A stretch of 37,744 nucleotides of DNA, from positions 1-37,744 of the forward strand of contig CAZPAV010000029.1 of assembly GCA_964584755.1 (NCBI GenBank), in the 5' to 3' direction. The position numbers were made by a program, and so were the translations under genes. The notes beneath the pieces are model-generated. The model was not told the DNA's origin and made no database searches. It saw only the letters and a program-made list of their open reading frames with translations. This document shows positions 29,053 through 36,852 of this stretch, piece by piece (the first letter of the stretch is position 1; the number at the start of each line of letters is the position of its first letter). The DNA comes from CAZPAV01 sp964584755 (GTDB taxonomy: Bacteria; Actinomycetota; Acidimicrobiia; Spongiisociales; UBA5794).

Positions 29053-31788
29053 ATGGTGAGATGGGTGTACCGCTTCGACGAGGTGGACCTCGCCGAGAAG
29101 GCGGTGGGCGGACGTTGGGACGACGTGCGGGGTCTCTTGGGAGGGAAGGGAGCGAACCTCGCCGAGATGACCCGGATCGGGGTCCGGGTGCCACCCGGCT
29201 TCACGATCACGACCGAGGCGTGCAACGCCTACCTCGAGGCCGGCGGCCGCTTCCCCGCCGGCATGGCGGAGCAGGCCGCCGCGGGACTCTCCTGGGTCGA
29301 GGAGCAGGTGGGGAAGCGGTTCGGCGACGCGGAGAACCCGCTGCTCGTGTCGTGCCGTTCCGGGGCGAAGTTCTCGATGCCCGGGATGATGGACACCGTG
29401 CTGAACATCGGCCTCAACGACGAGGTCGCCGCCGGCATGGTGCGGGTCTTCGACGATGCCCACTTCGTCTACGACTCGTACCGGCGGCTCATCCAGATGT
29501 TCGCCACGGTCGTCCTCGACGTCCCCTCGGAGCCGTTCGAGGAGGTCCTCGAGGAGCTCCGGCGAGCGCGTGGGGTGGCGAGCGACGCCGACCTCACGGT
29601 CGCCGATCTCGAGGAGGCGGTGACCCGGTTCAAGGACATCGTCCTCAACCGGGCGGGGCGCCCGTTCCCGATGGACCCCCAGGAGCAGCTCGACCTGGCC
29701 ACCGAGGCCGTCTTCCGTTCCTGGAACGGGAGGCGGGCCGTGGACTACCGGAACGCGGCGGGGATCCCGCACGATCTCGGGACCGCCGTGAACGTCGTGG
29801 CGATGGTCTTCGGGAACATGGGGAACGACTCGGCGACGGGGGTCGCCATGTCCCGGAACGCGACGACGGGCGAGCCGAAGCTCGAGGGCGACTACCTCAT
29901 CAACGCCCAGGGCGAGGACGTCGTCGCCGGGATCCGGCAGACGAAACCCATCGCCCAGCTCGCGGTCGACATGCCCGAGGTGTACGAGGAGCTCGTGGCG
30001 TACGCGGGACTCCTCGAGCGCCACTACCGGGACATGCAGGACATGGAGTTCACCATCGAGCGGGGCACGCTCTGGCTGCTCCAGACCCGCAACGCCAAGC
30101 GGACGGCCCAGGCGGCGGTCCGGGTCGCGGTCGACATGGTCGACGAGGGGCTGATCAGCCGCAACGAGGCGCTCCTGCGGGTGAGCCCGGAGCACGTCGA
30201 CTTCTTCATGCATCCCCAGTTCGCCGAGGTCTCGAGGCAGGAGGCGATCGCCACCGGACATCGACTCACCACGGGCCTCAACGTGTCGCCGGGAGCCGCG
30301 GTGGGGATGGCCGCCTTCGATCCGGAGCAGGCCGTGCGCTGGGCCGCGGAGGGGAAGCCGGTGGTGCTCGTGCGCCCGGAGACGAAGCCCGACGACGTCC
30401 ACGGGATGCTCGCCGCCGAGGGCGTCCTGACGAGCCGGGGTGGACGGACCTCCCACGCGGCCCTCGTCGCCCGGCAGTTCGGCAAGCCGGCGGTGGTGGG
30501 GGCCTCGGCACTCGAGATCGACCTGACCGAGCGCACGATGACGGTCTCGGGGCGGGTCGTCCACGAGGGGGAGTGGATCTCGGTGGACGGGACCGCCGGC
30601 GAGGTGTTCGTCGGGAAGCTCGAGACCCGGGTCCCCGACATCGACGATCCGTACCTGACGAAGCTCCTCGGCTGGGCCGACGAGGTTCGGCGTCTCGACG
30701 TGTGGGCGAACGCCGACTACCCCGTCGACGCGGAGCGGGCGCGCCGCTACGGCGCGCACGGGATCGGCCTGTGCCGGACGGAGCACATGTTCTTCGAGCC
30801 CGACCGCATCCCGCACATGCAGCGGATGATCACCGCCGAGACCCAGGCGGAGCGCACCGAGGCGCTCAAGGCGCTGCTTCCCTTCCAGCGGGAGGACTTC
30901 GCCGGGCTCTTCCGGGCCATGGACGGCTACCCCGTCATCATCCGCCTCATCGACCCGCCGTTGCACGAGTTCCTCCCCTCGTGGGGATCGCTCACCAAGG
31001 AGCTCACCGACCTGAAGCTCCGCCTGCGGAGCGCGGCATCGCTGCACGACATGGACGAGCTCCTCGCGGAGATCGCCGACAAGGACCGGATGCTGGAGCG
31101 GGTCGAGGCGCTGCGTGAGGCGAACCCCATGCTCGGCCTGCGGGGCGTGCGTCTCGGGATCCTCCGACCGGCCCTGACCCGCATGCAGGTGCGGGCCATC
31201 TTCGAGGCGGCGTGCCGGGTGACCAAGGAGGGCGTCCATCCCCGGCCCGAGGTGATGATCCCGTTGACCTGTGACGCCGCCGAGCTCGCCCGACAGCGCT
31301 CCGTCCTCGAGGAGGAGGCACGGGCGGTCATGGACGAGCACGGCATCGAGATCGACTACAAGTTCGGGACGATGATCGAGGTTCCCCGGGCGGCACTCAC
31401 CGCCGACAAGATCGTGGAGTACGCCGAGTTCATCTCCTTCGGGACGAACGATCTCACCCAGATGACCTTCGGGATCAGCCGGGACGATGCCGAGGGGGGG
31501 TTCCTCATCGAGTACCTCAGTCAGGGGATCTTGCAGGACAACCCGTTCTTCACCATCGACCCGGAGGGCGTCGGCCTCCTCATGCGGACCGCGCTGGAGA
31601 AGGGGCGGGCCGCCCGTCCCGAGCTCGAGGCGGGGATCTGCGGTGAGCACGGTGGCGAGCCCCGCTCGATCGCGTTGTGTCACGAGCTCGGTCTCGACTA
31701 CGTGTCGTGCTCCCCGTTCCGCGTGCCCATCGCCCGACTCGCCGCGGCGCAGGCCGCCATCCTCGCCGAGGAGGAGGACGCCGCCTGA
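29053..31788 (+). CDS. ppdK: Pyruvate, phosphate dikinase
   Basis: Interconverts pyruvate + ATP + Pi with PEP + AMP + PPi, a reversible link between glycolysis and gluconeogenesis. The 911-residue protein is full length. The N-terminal ATP-binding domain starts RGLLGGKGANLAEMTRIGVRVPPGFTIT and has LLVSCRSGAKFSMPGMMDTVLNIGLND. The phosphohistidine domain has GVLTSRGGRTSHAALVARQFGKPAVVG (His468; the adjacent Thr466 is the site used by regulatory kinases in other organisms). The PEP/pyruvate barrel has GIGLCRTEHMFF, FGTNDLTQMTFG and the catalytic Cys863 in EAGICGEHGGEP. The ATG at 29053 follows GAGGAGGCACG. No regulatory PDRP gene is in the window. It converges on the MDMPI gene with a 6-bp gap. 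Confidence 0.97.
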   Translation: MVRWVYRFDEVDLAEKAVGGRWDDVRGLLGGKGANLAEMTRIGVRVPPGFTITTEACNAYLEAGGRFPAGMAEQAAAGLSWVEEQVGKRFGDAENPLLVSCRSGAKFSMPGMMDTVLNIGLNDEVAAGMVRVFDDAHFVYDSYRRLIQMFATVVLDVPSEPFEEVLEELRRARGVASDADLTVADLEEAVTRFKDIVLNRAGRPFPMDPQEQLDLATEAVFRSWNGRRAVDYRNAAGIPHDLGTAVNVVAMVFGNMGNDSATGVAMSRNATTGEPKLEGDYLINAQGEDVVAGIRQTKPIAQLAVDMPEVYEELVAYAGLLERHYRDMQDMEFTIERGTLWLLQTRNAKRTAQAAVRVAVDMVDEGLISRNEALLRVSPEHVDFFMHPQFAEVSRQEAIATGHRLTTGLNVSPGAAVGMAAFDPEQAVRWAAEGKPVVLVRPETKPDDVHGMLAAEGVLTSRGGRTSHAALVARQFGKPAVVGASALEIDLTERTMTVSGRVVHEGEWISVDGTAGEVFVGKLETRVPDIDDPYLTKLLGWADEVRRLDVWANADYPVDAERARRYGAHGIGLCRTEHMFFEPDRIPHMQRMITAETQAERTEALKALLPFQREDFAGLFRAMDGYPVIIRLIDPPLHEFLPSWGSLTKELTDLKLRLRSAASLHDMDELLAEIADKDRMLERVEALREANPMLGLRGVRLGILRPALTRMQVRAIFEAACRVTKEGVHPRPEVMIPLTCDAAELARQRSVLEEEARAVMDEHGIEIDYKFGTMIEVPRAALTADKIVEYAEFISFGTNDLTQMTFGISRDDAEGGFLIEYLSQGILQDNPFFTIDPEGVGLLMRTALEKGRAARPELEAGICGEHGGEPRSIALCHELGLDYVSCSPFRVPIARLAAAQAAILAEEEDAA

Positions 31789-31794
31789 CGGCCG

Positions 31795-32472
31795 CTACTC
31801 GACGAGCGGGTCGGGTCGGGGCGGGAAGACGGTGAGGAGGTCGAGGTACGGCTCCGCGGGACCGCTCCAGGAGAAGGCGCGCATCTGGTCGCGGCTGCGC
31901 CGCCCGAGGAGCGCCCGAGCCAGCTCGTAGCCGTCGGCGCGGAGGGTGACCGTGCGGGGATCGTCGCCGAGTCTCCAGTCGACCTCGGCGGTGAGGATGC
32001 GGAGGGCGGGAAGTTCGGCGGCATCGATCCTCGGGGCGGCGAGCCACGCCGCCCCGAGCGCGCAACGCAGGCCCTCCCCGCGCCGGTGGCCGGGTCGTCC
32101 CAGCGCGTTGCGAACGTCCTGCTCGTGGGTCCACAGGTCGACGGCGAGGGCGGCCCGGCGACGCCCTTTCCGAGCGAGGAGGGCCTCGATCCGGGGACCC
32201 GTCTCCTCCCACTCCTGGAGGATCGCCGGCAGCGGGAGGTCGCGGCGGGCGGCCACCTGACGGGCCGTCCAGGCCTCGCCGGGCGCGCCGTGGTCGTTCC
32301 CGGCGGAGCGGTCCGCGGCCACTCCGGCGACGTGCGCGTAGACGTCACGCACCGTCCAGGCGGGGCACGCCGGGACGGGGGTCGTCAGCTCGTCGGGGGC
32401 GAGGTCGGCGGCGAGCGTCACCAGGCGATGGTGCGCCCGGCGGTAGACGGCGGCGAGGTCGACCGCGCTCAT
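31795..32472 (-). CDS. Maleylpyruvate isomerase-family (MDMPI/DinB-fold) protein
   Basis: A 225-residue actinobacterial protein of the mycothiol-dependent maleylpyruvate isomerase N-terminal type (TIGR03083-like). The metal-binding histidines fit the motifs WTVRDVYAHVAGVAADR and LAVDLWTHEQDVRNALGRPG. The C-terminal half has TVTLRADGYELARALLGRRSRDQMRAFSW in two runs, typical of the associated MDMPI_C domain. Function is likely thiol-dependent, but no maleylpyruvate pathway genes are nearby. The ATG at 32472 overlaps the TGA of a 22-codon leader ORF (ATGA) and has only a weak Shine-Dalgarno, so translation may be coupled to that ORF. Confidence 0.85.
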   Translation of the reverse strand: MSAVDLAAVYRRAHHRLVTLAADLAPDELTTPVPACPAWTVRDVYAHVAGVAADRSAGNDHGAPGEAWTARQVAARRDLPLPAILQEWEETGPRIEALLARKGRRRAALAVDLWTHEQDVRNALGRPGHRRGEGLRCALGAAWLAAPRIDAAELPALRILTAEVDWRLGDDPRTVTLRADGYELARALLGRRSRDQMRAFSWSGPAEPYLDLLTVFPPRPDPLVE

Positions 32473-32537
32473 CGCGCCCCGGACCGGTCCGCGACGAGCG
32501 AGGTGGCGGGGAGGTCGGCGGCCGGCGCGGTGTCCAC
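32469..32537 (-). CDS. Candidate leaderless leader peptide, 22 residues
   Basis: GTG at 32537 lies 7 nt after a TACGCT box (32545-32550, minus), and the frame runs to a TGA that overlaps the ATG of the MDMPI gene (ATGA). Nearly every codon ends in G or C. The peptide is Ala/Asp/Pro-rich, starting VDTAPAADLPATS. It could be a leader peptide for translational coupling or simply a 5' UTR with coding-like bias. I do not recognise it. Confidence 0.35.
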   Translation of the reverse strand: MDTAPAADLPATSLVADRSGAR

Positions 32538-32544
32538 GGGGAGG

Positions 32545-32550
32545 AGCGTA
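32545..32550 (-). promoter_or_regulatory. -10-like box TACGCT for the MDMPI unit
   Basis: Minus-strand TAnnnT box 7 nt before the GTG of the leader ORF and 73 nt before the ATG of the MDMPI gene. Confidence 0.35.
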
Positions 32551-32586
32551 CCCGCCGCGGTCGTGGCCGGCCCGGGGACGGCCACC

Positions 32587-33501
32587 TCAGGCGCCGAGCA
32601 GGTCGAGGAGACGGGGGGTCCGTACCCGGTCGAAGCCGCCCTGGAGGTAGAAGCGACGGGCTCCGGCCGCCTCCGCCTGGGCGACACGGTCGAGGACCTC
32701 GTCGGCGGTGCCGACGATGGCACGCCGGGCCTGGAGGAGGCCGTCGAGGGCCTCCCGGTCGAGACTACGCCGGGCGGCGAGGGCGTCGAGCTGCTCGTCG
32801 AGGTCGGCGCGGTCCTCGCCGGCGATCACCACGGTGACCGTCGAGACGAAGAGGGCGTCGGGGTCACGACCCGCCTCGGCGGCGGCGCGCCGGGCTCGGT
32901 CGATGCGCTCCGCGAGGTCGGGACCGGCGAAGGCGTTGTACTCGTCGGCGTGGCGCCCGGCCAGGGTCGGGGTCCGCCGCGGACCCATGCCGCCGACGAG
33001 GAGACGGAGGTCGATGGGCCGCGGCGTCACCGGCCACGGCTCGAGTCGGTAGTACTCGCCGCGGAAGCCCACCGGCTCCTCGGCGATCCCGGCGCGCAGG
33101 TATCCGAGCGCCTCCTCGAGTCTGGCGAAACGCTCCGCCAGGGACGGGAAGGCCAGGCCGAAGACCCGGTGCTCCTCGACCATCCATCCCGTACCGACCC
33201 CGAGGGTGAAGCGGCCTCCGCTGAGCCGGTCGATCTCGATGCCCATCTTGAGGAGGACCGCCGGATGGCGGAAGGTGATGGGGGAGACGAGAACGACGAG
33301 TCGAAGGCGCCGGGTGTCACGCGCCAGGGCGGCGAGCTGGACGAGGGCGTCCGGGGCCGGCGCGGACGCGGCCTGCTCCGGATCGGTCGCGTAGAGGTAG
33401 TGATCCGGGAGGGCGATGGCGGGGAGGCCCCGCTCCTCGCTGAAGCGGGCCGCCTCGAGGACCTCGTCGTAGCTGCCGATCACCTGGAGGGCGTACTCCA
33501 C
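32587..33501 (-). CDS. LLM class F420-dependent oxidoreductase
   Basis: A 304-residue luciferase-like TIM-barrel oxidoreductase, probably using coenzyme F420 (or FMN). Family features: EYALQVIGSYDEVLEAARFSEERGLPAIALPDHYL at the N-terminus (two runs), VLVSPITFRHPAVLLKMGIEIDRLSGGRFTLGVGTGWMVEEHRVFGL, and LLVGGMGPRRTPTLAGRHADEYNAFA. The substrate cannot be read from sequence. The GTG at 33501 has GGGAGG upstream and a TAGCGT box at 33527-33532; the much longer upstream open frame is antisense to the nucleotidyltransferase gene. It lies about 50 bp upstream of the MDMPI leader on the same strand. Confidence 0.9.
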   Translation of the reverse strand: MEYALQVIGSYDEVLEAARFSEERGLPAIALPDHYLYATDPEQAASAPAPDALVQLAALARDTRRLRLVVLVSPITFRHPAVLLKMGIEIDRLSGGRFTLGVGTGWMVEEHRVFGLAFPSLAERFARLEEALGYLRAGIAEEPVGFRGEYYRLEPWPVTPRPIDLRLLVGGMGPRRTPTLAGRHADEYNAFAGPDLAERIDRARRAAAEAGRDPDALFVSTVTVVIAGEDRADLDEQLDALAARRSLDREALDGLLQARRAIVGTADEVLDRVAQAEAAGARRFYLQGGFDRVRTPRLLDLLGA

Positions 33502-33526
33502 CGGAACCTCCCGTCTCGTTCCCGCC

Positions 33527-33532
33527 ACGCTA
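33527..33532 (-). promoter_or_regulatory. -10-like box TAGCGT for the LLM oxidoreductase gene
   Basis: Minus-strand box 26 nt before the GTG at 33501, with a Shine-Dalgarno between. Divergent from the TAGGTT box at 33568. Confidence 0.4.
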
Positions 33533-33567
33533 CCGGCTCCGTCGGGATGGTTCGCCGCCACGGCCCC

Positions 33568-33573
33568 TAGGTT
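33568..33573 (+). promoter_or_regulatory. Leaderless -10 box TAGGTT for the nucleotidyltransferase gene
   Basis: Six bases separate it from the ATG at 33580. The intervening bases are GGGGGC, which could be read as a poor Shine-Dalgarno but is too close. Confidence 0.5.
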
Positions 33574-33579
33574 GGGGGC

Positions 33580-34191
33580 ATGCAGATCGTGGGGCTCGTC
33601 CTCGCCGCGGGCGCCGCCGAGCGCATGGGCCGCGCCAAGCAGGTCCTGCCGGTCGGGGGGTCGACCTTCGTGGCGCGGGTCGTCGATGCCGCGCTCGCCG
33701 CCGGCCTGGACGAGGTGATCGTCGTCACCGGGTTCCACGCCCCGCTCGTGCGGGCGGCCCTCGGGGAGCGTCCGGTCCGCCTCGTGCAGAACCTCGATCC
33801 GGGACGGGGCAACCGCTCCTCCCTCCTCGTGGGGATCGGAGCCGCCGGCGACGCCGACGCGGTGGTCGTGCTCCTCGCCGACCAGCCGGGGATCGACGTC
33901 GGGGCGATCCGCGCGCTGACCAGCGTCTGGCGGGAGGACCCGGCGTGGGGCGCCGTGGTGGTGTACGGAGGCCGGGTGGCGCATCCGTTCCTCCTCTCCC
34001 GGGAGGCCCTGGGCGCCCTCGACGAGATCGCCGGGCCCCGACCCCTGTGGCGGCTGCTCGGCGAGGAGCGGCGGGGGCGGGTCCTCCGTGTCGCCGTTCC
34101 CGGCCCGCCCCCGCGGGACGTGAACACCCCTGAGGAGTACGCGGCGCTCCTCGAGGAGCTCGGTGGATCGGCGCCGGACGGGCCGGAGTGA
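33580..34191 (+). CDS. MobA-like NTP transferase (molybdenum cofactor cytidylyl/guanylyltransferase-type)
   Basis: A 203-residue nucleotidyltransferase of the MobA/MocA/CofC-like fold. The nucleotide-binding signature is GLVLAAGAAERMGRAKQVLPVGG, and VVVLLADQPGIDVGAI carries the metal-binding aspartate. NRSSLLVGIGAA and GGRVAHPFLLSREALGAL match the MocA/CoxI-associated subgroup. It may make a molybdopterin dinucleotide for a molybdenum hydroxylase, but no such enzyme is in the window; another sugar or cofactor substrate is possible. The ATG at 33580 has a TAGGTT box 6 nt upstream. It ends 7 bp before the convergent tetR gene. Confidence 0.88.
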   Translation: MQIVGLVLAAGAAERMGRAKQVLPVGGSTFVARVVDAALAAGLDEVIVVTGFHAPLVRAALGERPVRLVQNLDPGRGNRSSLLVGIGAAGDADAVVVLLADQPGIDVGAIRALTSVWREDPAWGAVVVYGGRVAHPFLLSREALGALDEIAGPRPLWRLLGEERRGRVLRVAVPGPPPRDVNTPEEYAALLEELGGSAPDGPE

Positions 34192-34198
34192 GACCGGG

Positions 34199-34771
34199 TC
34201 AGACGGGACGGGGGGAGAGCCGGCAGCGGCGCATGGCCAGTCGGGCGTGACGGGGGAAGTCGAAGGTCGGGTCGAGGGCCCAGCGGAACGCGAGCCCGTC
34301 GAGGGCGCCGAGGAGGATCTCGGCGTCCACCAGCCCCTCTTCCGGATCCGCTCCGGGGCGTTCCCGGACGATGGCGTCGGCGAAGCGTGCCACCCGGCGG
34401 CGGTGGTGACGGAGGAAGTGGCCGGCGGTCCCCGGATCCCGGAGTCCCGACGTGGCGGCCACCTGCAGGTACACCCGGGCCAAGGCCGGCTGGTCGGTGA
34501 GGAAACGGACGTAGGCCTCGACGAGGTCGGCAACGGTGTCGGTGCCCGCTCCGGCGGGGTCGGGATCGACCGCGGCGATCGCCTCCCCGACGACCCGGAG
34601 GACCGCGTCCTCCTTGGCGGGGAACAGGTTGTAGAAGCTCCCGGTGCGGATCCCGGCCCGCTCGCAGATCGCCTTCAGCGTGGTGCCCTCGAGACCCACC
34701 TCGGCGAGGAGGTCCCGGGTCGCGGCGACGATCCTCGCCTCCGTCTCCCTTCCCACCCGGTAGCGGGCCAT
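34199..34771 (-). CDS. TetR-family transcriptional regulator
   Basis: A 190-residue repressor-type regulator. The N-terminal HTH is complete: RIVAATRDLLAEVGLEGTTLKAICERAGIRTGSFYNLFPAKEDAVLRVV (residues about 10-58). The C-terminal ligand domain is helical and of the kind often responding to acyl-CoA or other hydrophobic ligands (DPGTAGHFLRHHRRRVARFADAIV). ATG 34771 is preferred over ATG 34822 because of GGGAGGTGTG before it. It is divergent from the fadE5-like gene, and a 17-bp palindrome between them overlaps its own -35 (TTGAGT), so it probably represses both itself and fadE. Confidence 0.92.
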   Translation of the reverse strand: MARYRVGRETEARIVAATRDLLAEVGLEGTTLKAICERAGIRTGSFYNLFPAKEDAVLRVVGEAIAAVDPDPAGAGTDTVADLVEAYVRFLTDQPALARVYLQVAATSGLRDPGTAGHFLRHHRRRVARFADAIVRERPGADPEEGLVDAEILLGALDGLAFRWALDPTFDFPRHARLAMRRCRLSPRPV

Positions 34772-34796
34772 CACACCTCCCTCGGCGGGTTCCCGT

Positions 34797-34842
34797 ACCC
34801 TACCCAGAGTTGGAACGCTCACTCAAACTTTGAGTGTATGAT
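34797..34842. promoter_or_regulatory. Divergent tetR-fadE promoters with shared TetR operator
   Basis: A 17-bp palindrome CACTCAAACTTTGAGTG (34820-34836). Towards fadE it ends at the base before the -10 TATGAT (34837-34842), so it fills the -35/-10 spacer. Towards tetR (minus) it contains -35 TTGAGT (34821-34826), 18 bp from -10 TAGGGT (34797-34802). This is the expected place for a TetR operator controlling both genes. Confidence 0.75.
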
Positions 34843-34931
34843 CAACATCAGTGTCGCGCGACGGATGATTCCGGATCGCGGTCGCGTCGACACGGGTTGG
34901 CCGCCGCGAGCCGAGCCGAGGGGACGACGAG

Positions 34932-36734
34932 ATGAGCCACTTCAAGAGCAACCTCCGGGACCTCGAGTTCAACCTCTTCGAGGCGAATCGCGTCCACGAG
35001 TACTACGGGACGCCACCGTTCGAGGACATGGATCGCGACACGGCCCGGGACATCCTGCGGGAGGTCGACCGGCTGGCTCGAGAGGAGTTCGCCGCCTCCT
35101 TCGTCGAGGCCGACCGCAACCCTCCGGTCCTCGCCGACGGCGCGGTGGCCCTCCCCGACGGGCTGAAGCGCAGCCTCGACGCCCTCTACCAGGGGGGGTG
35201 GCACCTGCTGGGGGTGCCGAAGACCCTGGGGGGCTTCGGGGCCCCGAGCACCCTGCGATGGGCGGTCACCGAGCTGCTCGCCGGAGCCAACCCGGCGGCC
35301 TTCCTCTACGCCTCCGGAGGACTGATGGCGGGGGTGATCGCCGAGGAGGGCACCCCCGAGCAGGTGGAGCGCTTCGCCCGGCCCCTGGTGGAACGCAACT
35401 GGGGCGCCACCATGGTGCTCACCGAGCCCGATGCCGGGTCGGACGTCGGAGCCGGGATCACGAAGGCCCACCACGTCGCCGACGACAGGTACCACATCGA
35501 GGGCGTCAAGCGGTTCATCACCTCCGGTGAGAACGACTACTACGAGAACATCATCCACCTCGTCCTCGCCCGTCCCGACGGGGCCGGGCCGGGCACCAAG
35601 GGCCTCTCCATGTTCATCGTTCCCAAGTTCCTCGTGAACGAGGACGGTTCCCTCGGTGAGCGCAACGGAGTCGTCTGCACGAACCTCGAGCACAAGATGG
35701 GGATCAAGGGGTCGACGACCTGTGAGTTGACCTTCGGTGTCGACCGGCCGGCGGTCGGATACCTCGTGGGCAACGTCCACGACGGGATCCGACAGATGTT
35801 CAAGGTCATCGAGGACGCCCGGATGCTCATCGGCGTGAAGTCGGCCTCGACCCTCTCGACCGGCTACCTCAACGCGCTCGAGTACGCACAGGAACGGATC
35901 CAGGGCCCGGACATGACCGAGATGCGGGACCGGACCGCCCCCCGGGTACCGATCATCCGTCATCCGGACGTGCGGCGGATGCTCATGCTCCAGAAGGCGT
36001 ACGCCGAGGGGATGCGGGCGCTCGTCCACTACGCCGCGGTCCTCCTCGACCGCATGGTGCTCGAACCCGGGGAGCAGCACTGGGCGCGTCTGCAGGATCT
36101 GTTCCTACCCGTCGTGAAGGGGTACTGCTCGGAGAAGGCCTACGAGCTCCTCGCGACCTCCCTCCAGGTCTTCGGCGGTTCCGGGTACACGCAGGACTAC
36201 CCGCTCGAGCAGTACATCCGCGACGCGAAGATCGACTCGATCTACGAGGGAACGACGGCGATCCAGGCGCTCGACCTCTTCTTCCGGAAGATCGTCCGTG
36301 ACCAGGGTCAGACGCTCGCCCGCTTCTCCCAGGAGATCCTCGAGACGATCAAGGGCGGCTCCGAGGAGCTCACCGAGGAGCGGGGCCTCCTCGGCGCCGC
36401 GCTCGAGGACGTACAGGCCCACATCGGTGTCCTCGTGTCGCACGCCATGGCCTCGAAGGAGGACCCGGCCGAGATCTACCTCACCGGCCTCCACACGAAC
36501 GGCCTCCTCGAGAGCCTCTCGGAGGTCATCATCGGCTGGCTGCTCATCCGTCATGCGGAGATCGCCCTGGCGGCCTTGCCGGAGGCGTCGACCCGGGACC
36601 GGTCCTTCTACGAGGGCAAGGTCGCCTCGGCCCGGTTCTTCGCCCGCGACGCGCTCCCCAAGGCACGGCTCCGCCGTGAAGCCGCCGAGCAGGAGCGGGG
36701 GGCACTCATGGCGTTGCCGGTCGAGGCGTTCTGA
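34932..36734 (+). CDS. fadE: Acyl-CoA dehydrogenase, FadE5-like
   Basis: FAD enzyme for the first step of beta-oxidation. The 600-residue protein is long for the family, matching mycobacterial FadE5 (about 611 aa) from the N-terminus, MSHFKSNLRDLEFNLFE and TARDILREVDRLAREEFAASFVEADRNPP, onward. The dehydrogenase core has MVLTEPDAGSDVGAG, KRFITSGENDYYENIIHLVLARPDGA, MGIKGSTTCELTF and the catalytic base Glu439 in IDSIYEGTTAIQALDLFFRK. A C-terminal extension (about 470-600) is helical, as in FadE5. The Shine-Dalgarno GAGGGGACGACG precedes the ATG; the leader is about 83 nt. Control is probably by the adjacent TetR protein. A TTCG hairpin terminator follows. Confidence 0.95.
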   Translation: MSHFKSNLRDLEFNLFEANRVHEYYGTPPFEDMDRDTARDILREVDRLAREEFAASFVEADRNPPVLADGAVALPDGLKRSLDALYQGGWHLLGVPKTLGGFGAPSTLRWAVTELLAGANPAAFLYASGGLMAGVIAEEGTPEQVERFARPLVERNWGATMVLTEPDAGSDVGAGITKAHHVADDRYHIEGVKRFITSGENDYYENIIHLVLARPDGAGPGTKGLSMFIVPKFLVNEDGSLGERNGVVCTNLEHKMGIKGSTTCELTFGVDRPAVGYLVGNVHDGIRQMFKVIEDARMLIGVKSASTLSTGYLNALEYAQERIQGPDMTEMRDRTAPRVPIIRHPDVRRMLMLQKAYAEGMRALVHYAAVLLDRMVLEPGEQHWARLQDLFLPVVKGYCSEKAYELLATSLQVFGGSGYTQDYPLEQYIRDAKIDSIYEGTTAIQALDLFFRKIVRDQGQTLARFSQEILETIKGGSEELTEERGLLGAALEDVQAHIGVLVSHAMASKEDPAEIYLTGLHTNGLLESLSEVIIGWLLIRHAEIALAALPEASTRDRSFYEGKVASARFFARDALPKARLRREAAEQERGALMALPVEAF

Positions 36735-36753
36735 GATCCGTACCCGCGGCTCC

Positions 36754-36783
36754 GGCGGGGATGGGCTTCGGCCCATCCCCGCC
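36754..36783 (+). terminator. Terminator hairpin after fadE
   Basis: GGCGGGGATGGGC (36754-36766), loop TTCG, GCCCATCCCCGCC (36771-36783): a perfect 13-bp stem with a stable tetraloop, 19 bp after the fadE stop. No T tract. Confidence 0.85.
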
Positions 36784-36837
36784 CTCTGCTCGAACCGGTG
36801 CGGCCCGATCGATGCGGACTCCCGGCGCGGAAGCGGA

Positions 36838-36843
36838 TAGCCT
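36838..36843 (+). promoter_or_regulatory. -10-like box TAGCCT for the ThDP enzyme gene
   Basis: Nine nt before the ATG at 36853, implying a leader of a few bases. Located 54 nt after the fadE terminator. Confidence 0.4.
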
Positions 36844-36852
36844 CGCGGCGAG

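Noticed and set aside
28948..31683. Upstream extension of the CapA-like frame by more than 900 codons
   Set aside because: It is antisense to ppdK; the lipoprotein signal peptide starts at 28947.
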